A DNA stretch of 64,000 nt from Quadrisphaera granulorum (GCF_003149145.1 NZ_QGDQ01000002.1:1-64000), one strand, 5' to 3'; positions 7,421-16,268 are shown, numbered from the stretch's first letter. The notes: generated by a model from the letters alone, not told the origin. Numbers and translations: made by a program.

Positions 7421-10400
7421 TCAGCCCGCGGCGAGGGACGACGCCGAACCCGACAGGTCCGACAACTCGCTGAGAATGCGCAGGTGCCGGGCCCGGATGG
7501 CCTCGACGTCGGCGGCGGCGCGCGCCAGCGCGGCCTTCGCTTCTTCACGCATCCGCTCTGCCTCAGCGGCGGCCTCCTCACGCAGCGAGGCGGCCGCCGC
7601 TGAGGCGTCGGCGAGCAGCTCGTCGCGCTCGGCGCGGGCAGCGGCGCGGTCACTCTCGGCCTCGGTGCGCAGCTGCTGGGCTGCGGCCTGCTCAGCAGCA
7701 GCGCGCTCGCTCGAGGCGGCAGCCTCTGAGAGCGCCTCGTGCAGGATGCGCTCCGCCTCCGCGCGGGCGGCGGAGAGGGCGTGTGCGGCAGCCTCGACCT
7801 GCTCCTCGGCCTGGGCCCGGAGCTCCTCGGCCTCCTCCTCAGCGGCCTCACGGACCGCGAGGGCGTGCGCCTTCGAGTCCGCGCGCAGACGCGCGGCCTC
7901 GTCCAGGAGCTCGCACGCCCGCTGCTCGGCGCTGACCAGGACGGCGTCAGCCTCCTCGCGGGACTCGCTGCGCAGCGTGGCTGCCTCGTCGAGGATCTCA
8001 TCGGCGCGTTCCTGCGCAGCAGCCAGCGCATCGGCCGCCTCCTGCGAAGCGCGCGCCAGCTCCGCCTCACCCTCAGCACGAAGACCCGCCGCCTCAGACT
8101 CCGCAGCAGCACGCACCGCCGCAGCATCCTCATCAGCAGCCCCACGCACCGCCACGGCCTCCTGCGAGGCACGAACCAGCTCCGCCTCACCCTCAGCACG
8201 AAGAACCGCCGCCTCAGACTCCGCAGCAGCACGCACGCCGGCGGCATCCTGCGAGGCACGAACCAGCTCCGCCTCACCCTCAGCACGAAGAACCGCCGCC
8301 TCAGACTCCGCAGCAGCACGCACCGCCGCAGCGTCGTCATCAGCAGCCCCACGCACCGCCACGGCCTCCTGCGAGGCACGAACCAGCTCCGCCTCACCCT
8401 CAGCACGAAGACCCGCCGCCTCAGACTCCGCAGCAGCACGCACCGCCGCAGCGTCGTCCTCCGCCGCGGCCAGCAGCTGGGCGACGCGTGCATTGGCGCG
8501 CTCGCGCAGCGCGTGGAGGCGCTCCCGCACCTCTCGCGCGTGCTCGGCGGCGTCGGCGTGGCTGCGCTGGTCAGCGTCGGCGAGCATCGCTGCGACCTGC
8601 TCGGCGGCCTGCACGCGCTGCAGATCAGCCTCGGCGGTGAGGGCCTCGGCCCGCTCCAGGGTGTCCGCGAGCTGCTTCTCCGCCTCGGCCACCACACGTG
8701 CAGCGTCCTGCGCGGCAGCGGTCATGACCCGCGAGGCATCCTCGTGCGCGTCCCGCATGACCTGCTCGGCATCGCCGTGGGTACGGACGAGTACGGCGGC
8801 AGCCTCGGCCTCCGCGTGCTGCAGGGCAGCGTGCGCGCGCTCCTTGAGCCGGGCGACCTCGGCGCGCAGCTCCCCCGCCTGCGACATCGCCTTGGCGACG
8901 ACCTCTTCGGCCTCGGCCTCGGCGCGCTGACGCACCTGCTCGGCCTCCGCCTCGGTACGCCCGAGCTCCACGCGAGCCTGCGCGAGCTCCGCGCGGGCCT
9001 GCTCGGCCTCTTCCTCGGCCTGCTCACGGATCGCAGCTGCCTCGCGCACCATGCGCTGCACCTGCTGCTGAGCCTGAACGCGAGCGCCCTCGACGAGCGC
9101 CTCGGCCGCGGCAGCGGCCCCCGCCTCGACCGCCTCACGGGCCCCCTCGGCGTCCTTGAGGAGCGCAGCCCCGCGCTCACGGGCGCGAGCAAGCATCTTG
9201 TCGGCATCGAGGTGTGCTGCGGCACGGATCTCCGCGGCGGCAGCAGCGGCAGAGGCAGCGATCTTGTCCGCTTCCACGTGCGCATCGGCCATAACCTGGT
9301 CGGCCAACTGCACGGTGTCTGCGTTGAGCCCGTCGGCGTCATCGGCAGCGATGCGCCAGAGACGGTCGGCTTCCTCGCGAGCCTCAGCCACCAGCTGGAC
9401 GGCACGCTCGCGGTCTCGATCAGCCTCCGCCTGGAGCAGGTTCGCCGCGGCGCGCGCCGCCTGCAGCACCTCCTCGGCGTCACGCTGGACGTCGTCGCGC
9501 AGCGCCTGGACGTGGTTGCGTGACGTGGTGGCGTGCTCGCGCGCGCCGGCAAGCAGGTGATCGGCTTCGGCGCGGACCTCGACGGCGGTGGCGCGCGCCC
9601 GTGCGACCGCGGCCGTGGCCTCCTCGCGGAGCGTCGAAGCCTCGACACGAGCCGTGGCTAGCAGCTGCTCCGCCTCGCCACGCGCGACGAGACCCTGCCG
9701 GCGAGCGGCCTCGGTCTGCTCCTCGGCAGTGGAGCGCGACGCCGCCAGCAGCTCCTCTGCCTGGTCCCGCGCCGACTCGAGTAGCTTCTTCGCCCCGACG
9801 CGAGCCGCTTCCAGCAGGGCCTCGGACTCCGCGCGGCTGGAGGCGAGCACCTGCTCGGCCTCGGCCCGCACGGCCAGCCCTTGCAGACGGGCTGCCTCGG
9901 ACTGCTCCTGCGCACTCGAACGCGTCGACTCCAGCAGCGCGTCGGACTCCGCACGCGCACGCTCGAGCAGCGCCTCGGCCTCGACGCGACTCGAGGCGAG
10001 CACCTGCTCGGCCTCAGCCCGAACAGCCGCACTCTCCTGACGCGAAACCTCCGACTGCTCCTGCGCACTCGACCGCGTCGACTCCAGCAGCGCCTCAGCC
10101 TCCAGGCGCGCCGACTCCAGCAGCGCCTCAGCCTCCACACGACTCGCCGCCAACACCTGCTCGGCCTCAGCCCGAACAGCCGCACTCTCCTGACGCGAAA
10201 CCTCCGACTGCTCCTGCGCACTCGACCGCGTCGACTCCAGCAGCGCCTCAGCCTCCAGGCGCGCCGACTCCAGCAGCGCCTCAGCCTCCACACGACTCGC
10301 CGCCAACACCTGCTCGGCCTCAGCCCGAACAGCCGCACTCTCCTGACGCGAAACCTCCGACTGCTCCTGCGCACTCGACCGCGTCGACTCCAGCAGCGCC

Positions 10401-12073
10401 TCAGCCTCCAGGCGCGCCGACTCCAGCAGCGCCTCAGCCTCCACACGACTCGCCGCCAACACCTGCTCGGCCTCAGCCCGAACAGCCGCACTCTCCTGAC
10501 GCGCAGCCTCGACCTGCCCCTCAGCCGTTGACCGCGTAGTGGCCAGCAGCTGCTCGGACTCGGCGCGGGCGCGCTCCAGCAGCACCTCCGCCTCGCTGCG
10601 GGCAGCGAAGAGCAGACGCTCGAGGTCTTCTTGGGCCCGCTCGCGGTCGGCGTCCAGCGACTGCAGCACCGCAGCGCGCTCGGCGTCGAGCTCCTCACGG
10701 ACCCGGGCCTTCTCCTGCGCCGAGGCGGTGGCCGCCTCCACGCGGATGGCTTCAGCCTCGACGGCGGCGTCGGTGCGGAGGACCTCGGCCTCCGCACGCA
10801 GCAGCTCGGCCTCCGCGCGCAGCTGCTCTGCCAGCGAGGTGGCCTCGGCGCGCAGCCGGTGAGCGTCCTCCTCGGCGTCGGCCAGCAGCTGGCGCGAGTC
10901 CTGACGGGCCTGAGCCATGGCGCGGTCAGCGGCGTCAGCCGCCTCCGCGGCACGTGCCACGGCCTGGGCGCGGAGACGCTCCGCCTCCGCGAGGGCCTGG
11001 TCGCGCTGCTCCTCGGCCCGGACGACGAGCCTGATCGACTCGGTGCGCACCGCGTCGCGGTCAAGCTCGGCCCGCTCGCGTCGGCGCTGGACATCCCGCA
11101 GGTCGCCGACGACGTCGTCCGTGAGGCGTGACGCCCGCTGAGATGCCTCGTTGATGACGACGTCGGCGATCGACCGCAGCACGCTGATGCGGTCCTGCAG
11201 CGCCAGCGCCTGCGCGCTGACGCGCTGACGGCGGTCACGCAGGGCGCCGAGGTCGGTGCGCAGCAGCGTCACCTGCTCGCGCAGCTCGGCGTGCTGGGAG
11301 TGGACGGCGTTGAGCGCGCTAAAGCTCTCAGCGACGCGGGCCTCCGCCGCCTCCAGCACCTGGGCCGCCTCCTCGGCGGCACGGGCGCGCTCGGCAGCGC
11401 TGGCCTCGGCGCCGGCGTGGACGTCAGCCTCGGCCTCTTCGAGGATCTCCTCCGCGCGGGCTTCCGCCGCCCGCAGCACCTCGGCGGCCTCCTCGGCAGC
11501 ACGAGCACGCTCGGCATCGGCCTCCTCGGCAGCACGAGCACGCTCGGCTGCGGCCTCCTCGGCAGCACGGGCACGCAGCTCGGCGGCCTCCTCGGCAGCA
11601 CGAGCGCGCTCCTCTGCACTCGCCCCGGCGCGGGCCTCGGCATCCCCGACCACCTCGGCAGCGCGGGCCTCGGCGGCGCGGACCACGTCGGCGGCCTCCG
11701 CCGCGGCACGGGCGCGCGCCTCGGCGGCCTCCTCGGCAGCGCGGGCCAGCACGGTGCGGGCTTCTGCCTCGGCCTGGGCCCTGACCTGGTCGGCCCGCCC
11801 CTGAGCGAGGTCGAGCAGCATCGCCGCGTGCTCGTAGCTGGTGGGGGTCGCGACCGGTTCAGGCTGGCGGACGCCGTCGCGAAGGTCGATGACGGGCTGG
11901 CGGCGCTGTCGCGGAACGGCCGGCATGGAGCCTGTGCACTCGGGGCAGGCCCCGCATCCACCGCATCCGTCGGTATCAGCCAGGAAGTCGACGTCGTCGA
12001 GTCCGCTGCCGTAGCCGTCCCGCGTGTTCCACGGGGACAGCGGGGCGTGACGCCCGGTGCGGTCGCTGTCCAT
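7421..12073 (-). CDS. Giant Scy/FilP-like coiled-coil protein
   Basis: The protein is about 1550 aa. The ATG at 12073 (MDSDRTGRHAPL) is chosen over an in-frame start at 12322 because the extra 83 residues are low-quality Arg-rich sequence running into a terminator. After a 55-residue head with two CxxC pairs (CGGC and CPEC), nearly the whole chain is Ala/Glu/Arg coiled coil. Residues in the 10.0-10.5 kb part repeat with an exact period of 51 aa, and the 8.0-8.5 kb part with periods of 40 and 29 aa. There is no membrane segment. Streptomyces Scy and FilP, polar cytoskeletal scaffolds, are known for 51-residue coiled-coil repeats. A polar scaffold role is therefore likely but inferred. It is convergent with fliW and lies downstream of the che operon terminator. 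Confidence 0.8.
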   Translation of the reverse strand: MDSDRTGRHAPLSPWNTRDGYGSGLDDVDFLADTDGCGGCGACPECTGSMPAVPRQRRQPVIDLRDGVRQPEPVATPTSYEHAAMLLDLAQGRADQVRAQAEAEARTVLARAAEEAAEARARAAAEAADVVRAAEARAAEVVGDAEARAGASAEERARAAEEAAELRARAAEEAAAERARAAEEADAERARAAEEAAEVLRAAEARAEEILEEAEADVHAGAEASAAERARAAEEAAQVLEAAEARVAESFSALNAVHSQHAELREQVTLLRTDLGALRDRRQRVSAQALALQDRISVLRSIADVVINEASQRASRLTDDVVGDLRDVQRRRERAELDRDAVRTESIRLVVRAEEQRDQALAEAERLRAQAVARAAEAADAADRAMAQARQDSRQLLADAEEDAHRLRAEATSLAEQLRAEAELLRAEAEVLRTDAAVEAEAIRVEAATASAQEKARVREELDAERAAVLQSLDADRERAQEDLERLLFAARSEAEVLLERARAESEQLLATTRSTAEGQVEAARQESAAVRAEAEQVLAASRVEAEALLESARLEAEALLESTRSSAQEQSEVSRQESAAVRAEAEQVLAASRVEAEALLESARLEAEALLESTRSSAQEQSEVSRQESAAVRAEAEQVLAASRVEAEALLESARLEAEALLESTRSSAQEQSEVSRQESAAVRAEAEQVLASSRVEAEALLERARAESDALLESTRSSAQEQSEAARLQGLAVRAEAEQVLASSRAESEALLEAARVGAKKLLESARDQAEELLAASRSTAEEQTEAARRQGLVARGEAEQLLATARVEASTLREEATAAVARARATAVEVRAEADHLLAGAREHATTSRNHVQALRDDVQRDAEEVLQAARAAANLLQAEADRDRERAVQLVAEAREEADRLWRIAADDADGLNADTVQLADQVMADAHVEADKIAASAAAAAAEIRAAAHLDADKMLARARERGAALLKDAEGAREAVEAGAAAAAEALVEGARVQAQQQVQRMVREAAAIREQAEEEAEQARAELAQARVELGRTEAEAEQVRQRAEAEAEEVVAKAMSQAGELRAEVARLKERAHAALQHAEAEAAAVLVRTHGDAEQVMRDAHEDASRVMTAAAQDAARVVAEAEKQLADTLERAEALTAEADLQRVQAAEQVAAMLADADQRSHADAAEHAREVRERLHALRERANARVAQLLAAAEDDAAAVRAAAESEAAGLRAEGEAELVRASQEAVAVRGAADDDAAAVRAAAESEAAVLRAEGEAELVRASQDAAGVRAAAESEAAVLRAEGEAELVRASQEAVAVRGAADEDAAAVRAAAESEAAGLRAEGEAELARASQEAADALAAAQERADEILDEAATLRSESREEADAVLVSAEQRACELLDEAARLRADSKAHALAVREAAEEEAEELRAQAEEQVEAAAHALSAARAEAERILHEALSEAAASSERAAAEQAAAQQLRTEAESDRAAARAERDELLADASAAAASLREEAAAEAERMREEAKAALARAAADVEAIRARHLRILSELSDLSGSASSLAAG
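8041..8460. repeat. Tandem repeats (120 bp and 87 bp units) in the coiled-coil gene
   Basis: Near-identical DNA units encode VRAAAESEAA..LRAEGEAEL blocks. Two long units of 120 bp flank one 87-bp unit, and only a few bases differ between copies. Such identity implies recent unequal exchange. Confidence 0.8.
10000..10503. repeat. Exact 153-bp tandem repeats in the coiled-coil gene
   Basis: About 3.3 copies of a 153-bp unit are essentially identical; the marker CGCGAAA recurs at 10041, 10194 and 10347. Each unit encodes one 51-residue coiled-coil repeat. Flanking units on both sides keep the protein pattern but have diverged in DNA. Confidence 0.9.
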
Positions 12074-12168
12074 GCACGGATCGTGACACTGGGAGAGCGC
12101 GGAGTGTGGGACTTCCGTCGTCGTCGGCCTGTCACCGATCTTCGATGCCCTTGTCGAAGGCACGAGAA

Positions 12169-12200
12169 GAGGGGGCCGGGCCCGTAGGCCCGACCCCCTC
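12169..12200 (-). terminator. Terminator after the che operon
   Basis: A 14-bp stem with one mismatch (12169-12182 with 12187-12200) and a CGTA tetraloop lie about 50 bp past the stop of the receiver-CheX gene. It divides the che operon from the coiled-coil gene read in the same direction. Confidence 0.7.
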
Positions 12201-12251
12201 CCCCGCTCGTCCTGGACCCGCCCGGCCCGGTGTTCGACCTGCGACGGGACC

Positions 12252-13130
12252 TCAGACGAGGACGATCGACAGCGTTCCCGTGCCGTAGCCCTTGACCGAC
12301 ACGGCCCAGTCCACGCGACCACCGAGAGCGGTCAGGTGGCCGATGACGTCGGTGGGGATCTGCTCGCCGAGCGCGTGGTGGGAGTACAGCTTCAGGTGCG
12401 CGGCGTCACCGACGTTGAACAGCGCCGCCATGACGTTGAGCACCTCGGCTGCGTTGGTGCGCAGGTTGGGGAACAGCTCCTTGTCGTCGACGGCGTCCGC
12501 CGCGGCGCCCGGGGGCAGCAGACCGATGGCCGCGCCGATGTACGCCGCCATCGGCAGGTCGAACGCGACCACGGCGCGCAGCTTGGTGGTCGAGTCGACG
12601 TAGGTGCCGACGACGCCGACGTTGCCCGAGGGACGGTTGCCGTCGGCGAAGGTGCACTCCTTGTTGAGGAGGCCCTCGAGCATGTCGCGCGCGTCCTTCG
12701 CCACCGGCAGCTGCGTGGCGCCGGTGCCGGTGGTGGTGACGTGCTCCAGCTCGGCGCTGGCGCTGCCGCCACCGAGCACCGGCCCGAGGGCCGCCTCGAA
12801 CGTGTCGGCGGAGAACGGCTTGGCGATGAGGAACAGCGCGCCCGCGGCGGCCGCGGCGGAGCGCATCTCTTCGCTGCCCTCGGAGGTCACGAAGCCGAAC
12901 GGCACGTCGGCGCCCGACGCGCGCAGCGCGCGCAGGCACTCGATGCCGGTCATCTCGGGCATGTTCCAGTCGGACAGCAGGAGGTCGGGAGCCTCGGAGC
13001 TGACCTTCTCGAAGGCGTCGCGGCCGTTCTCCGCCTCGATGACCTCGTGGTCGTCGAAGCCGGCCTGACGCAGGGTGCGGATCACGATCTGCCGCATGAC
13101 GCGGCTGTCGTCAGCGATCAGGATCTTCAC
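12252..13130 (-). CDS. Response regulator fused to a CheX-like phosphatase domain
   Basis: Residues 1-120 are a CheY-like receiver with the acidic pair ADDS at 6-9, phospho-acceptor Asp54 (LLSDWNMPEMTG) and the conserved Lys in LIAKPF. Residues about 150-292 are a CheX/CheC-like domain, including the ExxN motif in AAEVLNVMAALFN that positions the water for CheY-P hydrolysis. A protein carrying both the phosphorylatable receiver and a phosphatase-type domain could either destroy its own phosphoryl group or have its phosphatase gated by phosphorylation. It is the last gene of cheB-cheR-cheY-cheX-rec/cheX, and 69 bp separate it from cheX. Confidence 0.8.
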   Translation of the reverse strand: MKILIADDSRVMRQIVIRTLRQAGFDDHEVIEAENGRDAFEKVSSEAPDLLLSDWNMPEMTGIECLRALRASGADVPFGFVTSEGSEEMRSAAAAAGALFLIAKPFSADTFEAALGPVLGGGSASAELEHVTTTGTGATQLPVAKDARDMLEGLLNKECTFADGNRPSGNVGVVGTYVDSTTKLRAVVAFDLPMAAYIGAAIGLLPPGAAADAVDDKELFPNLRTNAAEVLNVMAALFNVGDAAHLKLYSHHALGEQIPTDVIGHLTALGGRVDWAVSVKGYGTGTLSIVLV

Positions 13131-13199
13131 GGTGGGGTTCCTCGGGTCGTGGTGATCGGATGGGCGGGCGGGTACAGCGGGATGGTGCTAGGTCGGGTC

Positions 13200-13700
13200 T
13201 CAGTACTGCAGCGGCACGCTGGAGATGACGATGTCGACGCTCTGCCCGCGCCAGATGCTCTGGATGACGAACATGTCCTCGCCGTGGGCGGGCGGGTTGG
13301 CGCCGACCAGCGGCAGGGTCAGCCGCGAGGCCTCCGGCAGGAGGGCCTTGAGGCCGCCACCGACGACGTTGGCGAGCTCGCCGAAGCCGTCCTCGACGTC
13401 GTCCTGGGACAGCTCGCCGACGGTCTCCTCACCGAGGAGGCAGCGGGTGAGGTCCTGCGCGACGCTCTCGTCGCACGTGATGACCACGCGACCGCGCCAC
13501 GGACCGTCGATGCCGACCCAGGCGCTGAACGGGTTGGCCGGAGCCTCGCCGTCCAGGGGGATGAGGAACTCCTCCTCACCGATGAAGGACAGCCAGATCT
13601 CCTCGGCCACCGCGCGCACCGACTCCTCGGGCAGCAGCTCCGCGGCGGACAGGGTGCAGGCCCCGTCCTGCGTGGTCGCCTCAAGCAGGTGCTCGCTCAC
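13200..13700 (-). CDS. cheX: Chemotaxis phosphatase CheX
   Basis: CheX dephosphorylates CheY-P and so ends the motor signal in bacteria lacking CheZ. The 166-aa protein has the family signature DGFGELANVVGGGLKALL, with the catalytic Glu and Asn of the ExxN motif. It is soluble. The GTG start overlaps the stop of cheY by 4 bp (GTGA), which indicates coupled translation with its likely substrate. Confidence 0.85.
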   Translation of the reverse strand: MSEHLLEATTQDGACTLSAAELLPEESVRAVAEEIWLSFIGEEEFLIPLDGEAPANPFSAWVGIDGPWRGRVVITCDESVAQDLTRCLLGEETVGELSQDDVEDGFGELANVVGGGLKALLPEASRLTLPLVGANPPAHGEDMFVIQSIWRGQSVDIVISSVPLQY

Positions 13701-14077
13701 GGCACCTCCACCGGCACCAGGCCGAGCAGCGACAGCTTGTCGCGCAGGGCGTCGGGCGTGAACGGCTTGATGAGGTACTCGTGAGCACCGGCGGCAAGGG
13801 CACGGACGATCTGCCCGTGCTCGCTCTCGGTGGTCACCATCATGAGCGTCATGTCGCGCCAGGCCGGGTTGGCCCGCACGGCGCTGACGAAGGACAACCC
13901 GTCCATGACGGGCATGTTCCAGTCGACGCAGGCCAGGTCGGGGACGCGCCCCGCCTCCAGCACGTTGAGCGCCTCCTGACCATCGCCGGCCTGCTCGACC
14001 TCGTAGCCGAGGTCACTGAGGATGCCGCCGACGATCCGGCGCATCGCGCGCGAGTCGTCGATCACCAGAGCGTGCAC
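13697..14077 (-). CDS. cheY: Chemotaxis response regulator CheY
   Basis: This is a stand-alone 126-aa receiver domain with the acidic pair at 7-8 (VIDDSRAMRR), phospho-acceptor Asp52 (ACVDWNMPVMDG), the switch Thr in VTTESE and Lys in LIKPF. It should carry the signal from CheA to the flagellar motor. The GTG at 14077 is preceded by AAGGGGAG at good spacing; longer in-frame forms run into unrelated sequence. It overlaps cheX and lies about 120 bp downstream of cheR in the same direction. Confidence 0.9.
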   Translation of the reverse strand: MHALVIDDSRAMRRIVGGILSDLGYEVEQAGDGQEALNVLEAGRVPDLACVDWNMPVMDGLSFVSAVRANPAWRDMTLMMVTTESEHGQIVRALAAGAHEYLIKPFTPDALRDKLSLLGLVPVEVP

Positions 14078-14141
14078 TGCACTCCCCTTTTCCGTGGATC
14101 CCCGCGCCGGTCGGCGCGAGGGGGTGTGGTTGGTCATGTCA

Positions 14142-14171
14142 ACCGGCCGGTCAGTCGACCAGTCGGCCGGT
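14142..14171. repeat. Inverted repeat between cheR and cheY
   Basis: ACCGGCCG at 14142-14149 pairs with CGGCCGGT at 14164-14171 around a 14-nt loop. The surrounding 80 bp are full of GTCAG and CCGG repeats. It may attenuate transcription or stabilise the downstream message. Confidence 0.4.
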
Positions 14172-14198
14172 GAGTCAGATGGGGAATCAGCCGACGGG

Positions 14199-15023
14199 TC
14201 AGCCGGCGATGGGCCGGTACGCGGAGGTGCGGCCGAGAGCGACGCGCTCCCAGCCGGCGTCGACGCCGAGGGTGGTCTCCGCCGCGCCGAGGAACAGCCA
14301 GCCGTCGGGGCGCATGAGGGTGCGAACCCGGCGCAGGATGTCCTGCTTGGTGGGCACGTCGAAGTAGATGAGCACGTTGCGCAGGAAGACCACGTCGAAC
14401 GGGCCCATCCGCGGGTACGGCTGCGCGAGGTTGAGCTGGCTCGCGGTGACCATGGCGCGCAGCGCAGCCGCGACCTCCCACTCGGCGCCGGCGCGGGTGA
14501 AGTGCCGGACGAGCATGGGGGCGGGCAGGCCGCGGTTGACCTCGAGCTGGCTGAAGCGGCCGGCGCGAGTGCGCTCCACCATCTCCGTCGACAGGTCGGT
14601 GGCGGTGATCGCCACACGCGAGCTGCCGCCCGGGATGGTCTCGGAGGCGACCATCGCGATGGTGTACGGCTCCTGGCCACTGGACGACGCCGCCGACCAG
14701 ATCCGCAGCTTCTCGCCCGCGGGCCGCGCGGCGAGCAGCTGCGGGAAGACCGTGGTGCCCAGCTGGGAGAACGGGTCTCCGTCGCGGTACCAGGAGGTCT
14801 CGTTCGTGGTCAGCGCCTCGACGATCGACTGCGTGGTGGCGCGGTCGGGGTGGCGACGGGCCTTCTCCACGAGCTCGGACACACCGGCGGCACCGGCCTT
14901 GCGGGCCAGGGGCAGCAGGCGCGCCTCGACGAGGTACTCCTTGCCGGGCGCCAGGACGATGGAGCTCTCACGTCGGACGAGGTCCGAGACGAAGGAGAAG
15001 TCCGCTGCGGCGAGCGTCATCAC
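14199..15023 (-). CDS. cheR: Chemotaxis protein methyltransferase CheR
   Basis: CheR methylates glutamates on receptor signalling helices with S-adenosylmethionine, setting adaptation. The 274-aa protein has the helical N-terminal domain (SIVEALTTNETSWYRD, the CheR signature), the SAM-binding segment IWSAASSSGQEPYTIAM, DLSTEMVERTRAGRFSQLE, and FDVVFLRNVLIYFD. The start overlaps the cheB stop by 4 bp (ATGA). None of the three MCPs here ends in an NWETF-type docking peptide, so CheR probably binds substrates directly. Confidence 0.95.
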   Translation of the reverse strand: MMTLAAADFSFVSDLVRRESSIVLAPGKEYLVEARLLPLARKAGAAGVSELVEKARRHPDRATTQSIVEALTTNETSWYRDGDPFSQLGTTVFPQLLAARPAGEKLRIWSAASSSGQEPYTIAMVASETIPGGSSRVAITATDLSTEMVERTRAGRFSQLEVNRGLPAPMLVRHFTRAGAEWEVAAALRAMVTASQLNLAQPYPRMGPFDVVFLRNVLIYFDVPTKQDILRRVRTLMRPDGWLFLGAAETTLGVDAGWERVALGRTSAYRPIAG

Positions 15024-16192
15024 ACACCTCCGGGGGTGGACGTGGGGGTCGGGAACGCGGTGGAACCCGCGGAGGCGGGCAGGGGCTGGCGAGGCAGGCG
15101 ACGGATGATGGCGTCGGCGACGGAGCCCAGGGGCACGACCTCGTCGGCGAAGCCCGCGGTGGTGACGGCACCGGGCATGCCCCAGACCACCGAAGTCTCC
15201 CGGTCCTGGGCGATGACGTAGCCGCCCGCGGCGCGCACACGCCCCGCGCCGGCCTTGCCGTCAGAACCCATACCTGTGAGGACGACGGCGAGCACTCCGC
15301 CGTCGTAGGCGTCCACCGCGGACCGGAACAGCGGGTCGACGGCGGGCCGGCAGAAGTTCTCGCGGGCGCCCTGGGTCAGCACGGTGCGCCGGTCGCGCTT
15401 GTCCCCGGACACCGTGAGGTGCCAGTCACCAGGAGCCAGGTGGATGGTGCCGGGCTTGAGCGGCGTGCCGTCCTTGGCCTCGACGACGTCGAGGGCGCAC
15501 AGCCTGTCGAGGCGCGCGGCGAACTGCGTGGTGAACACCGGCGGCATGTGCTGCACCAGCAGCACCGGCACGGGGAGGTTGCGGGGCAGCTTCGGCAGCA
15601 CTGCCGAGAGCGCCTCGGGGCCCCCCGTGGAGGAGCCGATGACGAGGACGGCCGGCTGGCGGACGGCGCCGTTGCGGGGTGCGGGCACCACGGTCGGGGT
15701 GACGGGGGCCGGGGCGCCAGCTGCGGCAGCGCCAGCGTGGCCACCCGCGCCACCGGCACCGGGAGCACCGGCGACGGAGGGGGTGCGGCCGGTGAGGGCC
15801 AGCAGCTTGGGCAGCAGCTCCTCGCGCACCTGCGCCATGGAGGCCTGCACGCTGCCGACGTTGGCCGGCTTGGTGACGTAGTCCGACGCACCCGAGCTCA
15901 GGGCCTCCAGCGTGGCGCTGGCGCCGCGCTCGGTGAGCGTGCTGAACATGATGATCGGCAAGCGCTTGTTGAACTTGCGGATCTCCTTGACCGCGGAGAT
16001 GCCATCCATCTCGGGCATCTCGATGTCCATGGTGACCACGTCAGGCTTCAGCGCGGTGATCTTGCCCAGGGCGAGCCGCCCGTTAGAGGCGGTCCCGACG
16101 ACCTCGACCTGAGGGTCACCCGACAGACAGTCAGTGACGATCTTGCGGATGACGACTGAGTCGTCAACCACCAGGACCTTGACCGGCGTCAC
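15020..16192 (-). CDS. cheB: Chemotaxis methylesterase/deamidase CheB
   Basis: CheB removes receptor methyl groups when phosphorylated. Residues 1-120 are a receiver with phospho-acceptor Asp56 (VVTMDIEMPEMDG). After an Ala/Pro/Gly-rich linker, the C-terminal esterase domain has the catalytic Ser in GSSTGGPEAL, the His in VQHMPPVFTTQF and the Asp in VLTGMGSDG. The GTG at 16192 is chosen because GGGGAGG precedes it by 6 nt; an in-frame start at 16222 adds only ten residues. A FliA-type promoter lies about 50 bp upstream. Confidence 0.95.
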   Translation of the reverse strand: MTPVKVLVVDDSVVIRKIVTDCLSGDPQVEVVGTASNGRLALGKITALKPDVVTMDIEMPEMDGISAVKEIRKFNKRLPIIMFSTLTERGASATLEALSSGASDYVTKPANVGSVQASMAQVREELLPKLLALTGRTPSVAGAPGAGGAGGHAGAAAAGAPAPVTPTVVPAPRNGAVRQPAVLVIGSSTGGPEALSAVLPKLPRNLPVPVLLVQHMPPVFTTQFAARLDRLCALDVVEAKDGTPLKPGTIHLAPGDWHLTVSGDKRDRRTVLTQGARENFCRPAVDPLFRSAVDAYDGGVLAVVLTGMGSDGKAGAGRVRAAGGYVIAQDRETSVVWGMPGAVTTAGFADEVVPLGSVADAIIRRLPRQPLPASAGSTAFPTPTSTPGGV

Positions 16193-16239
16193 GCGGAGCC
16201 TCCCCACTTCAGGACGCCCCACGGTGCGGCGTACTGAGG

Positions 16240-16268
16240 GGATCGGCGGAAGACCCCGGGGAGTTGAG
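16240..16268 (-). promoter_or_regulatory. FliA-type promoter of the cheB operon
   Basis: On the minus strand CTCA (16265-16268), a 17-bp spacer and GCCGATCC (16240-16247) form a sigma-28-type promoter 48 bp before cheB. Confidence 0.7.

Noticed and set aside
7739-9523. Long plus-strand frames across the coiled-coil gene
   Set aside because: These are mirror frames of a repetitive high-GC gene; the repeats simply propagate into all frames.
10000-10503. Possible CRISPR-like array
   Set aside because: The 153-bp units are contiguous, without variable spacers, and are in frame within a coding gene.
12074-12322. N-terminal extension of the coiled-coil protein to 12322
   Set aside because: It runs through the terminator hairpin and into the end of the upstream gene; the ATG at 12073 opens sequence with a plausible head domain.
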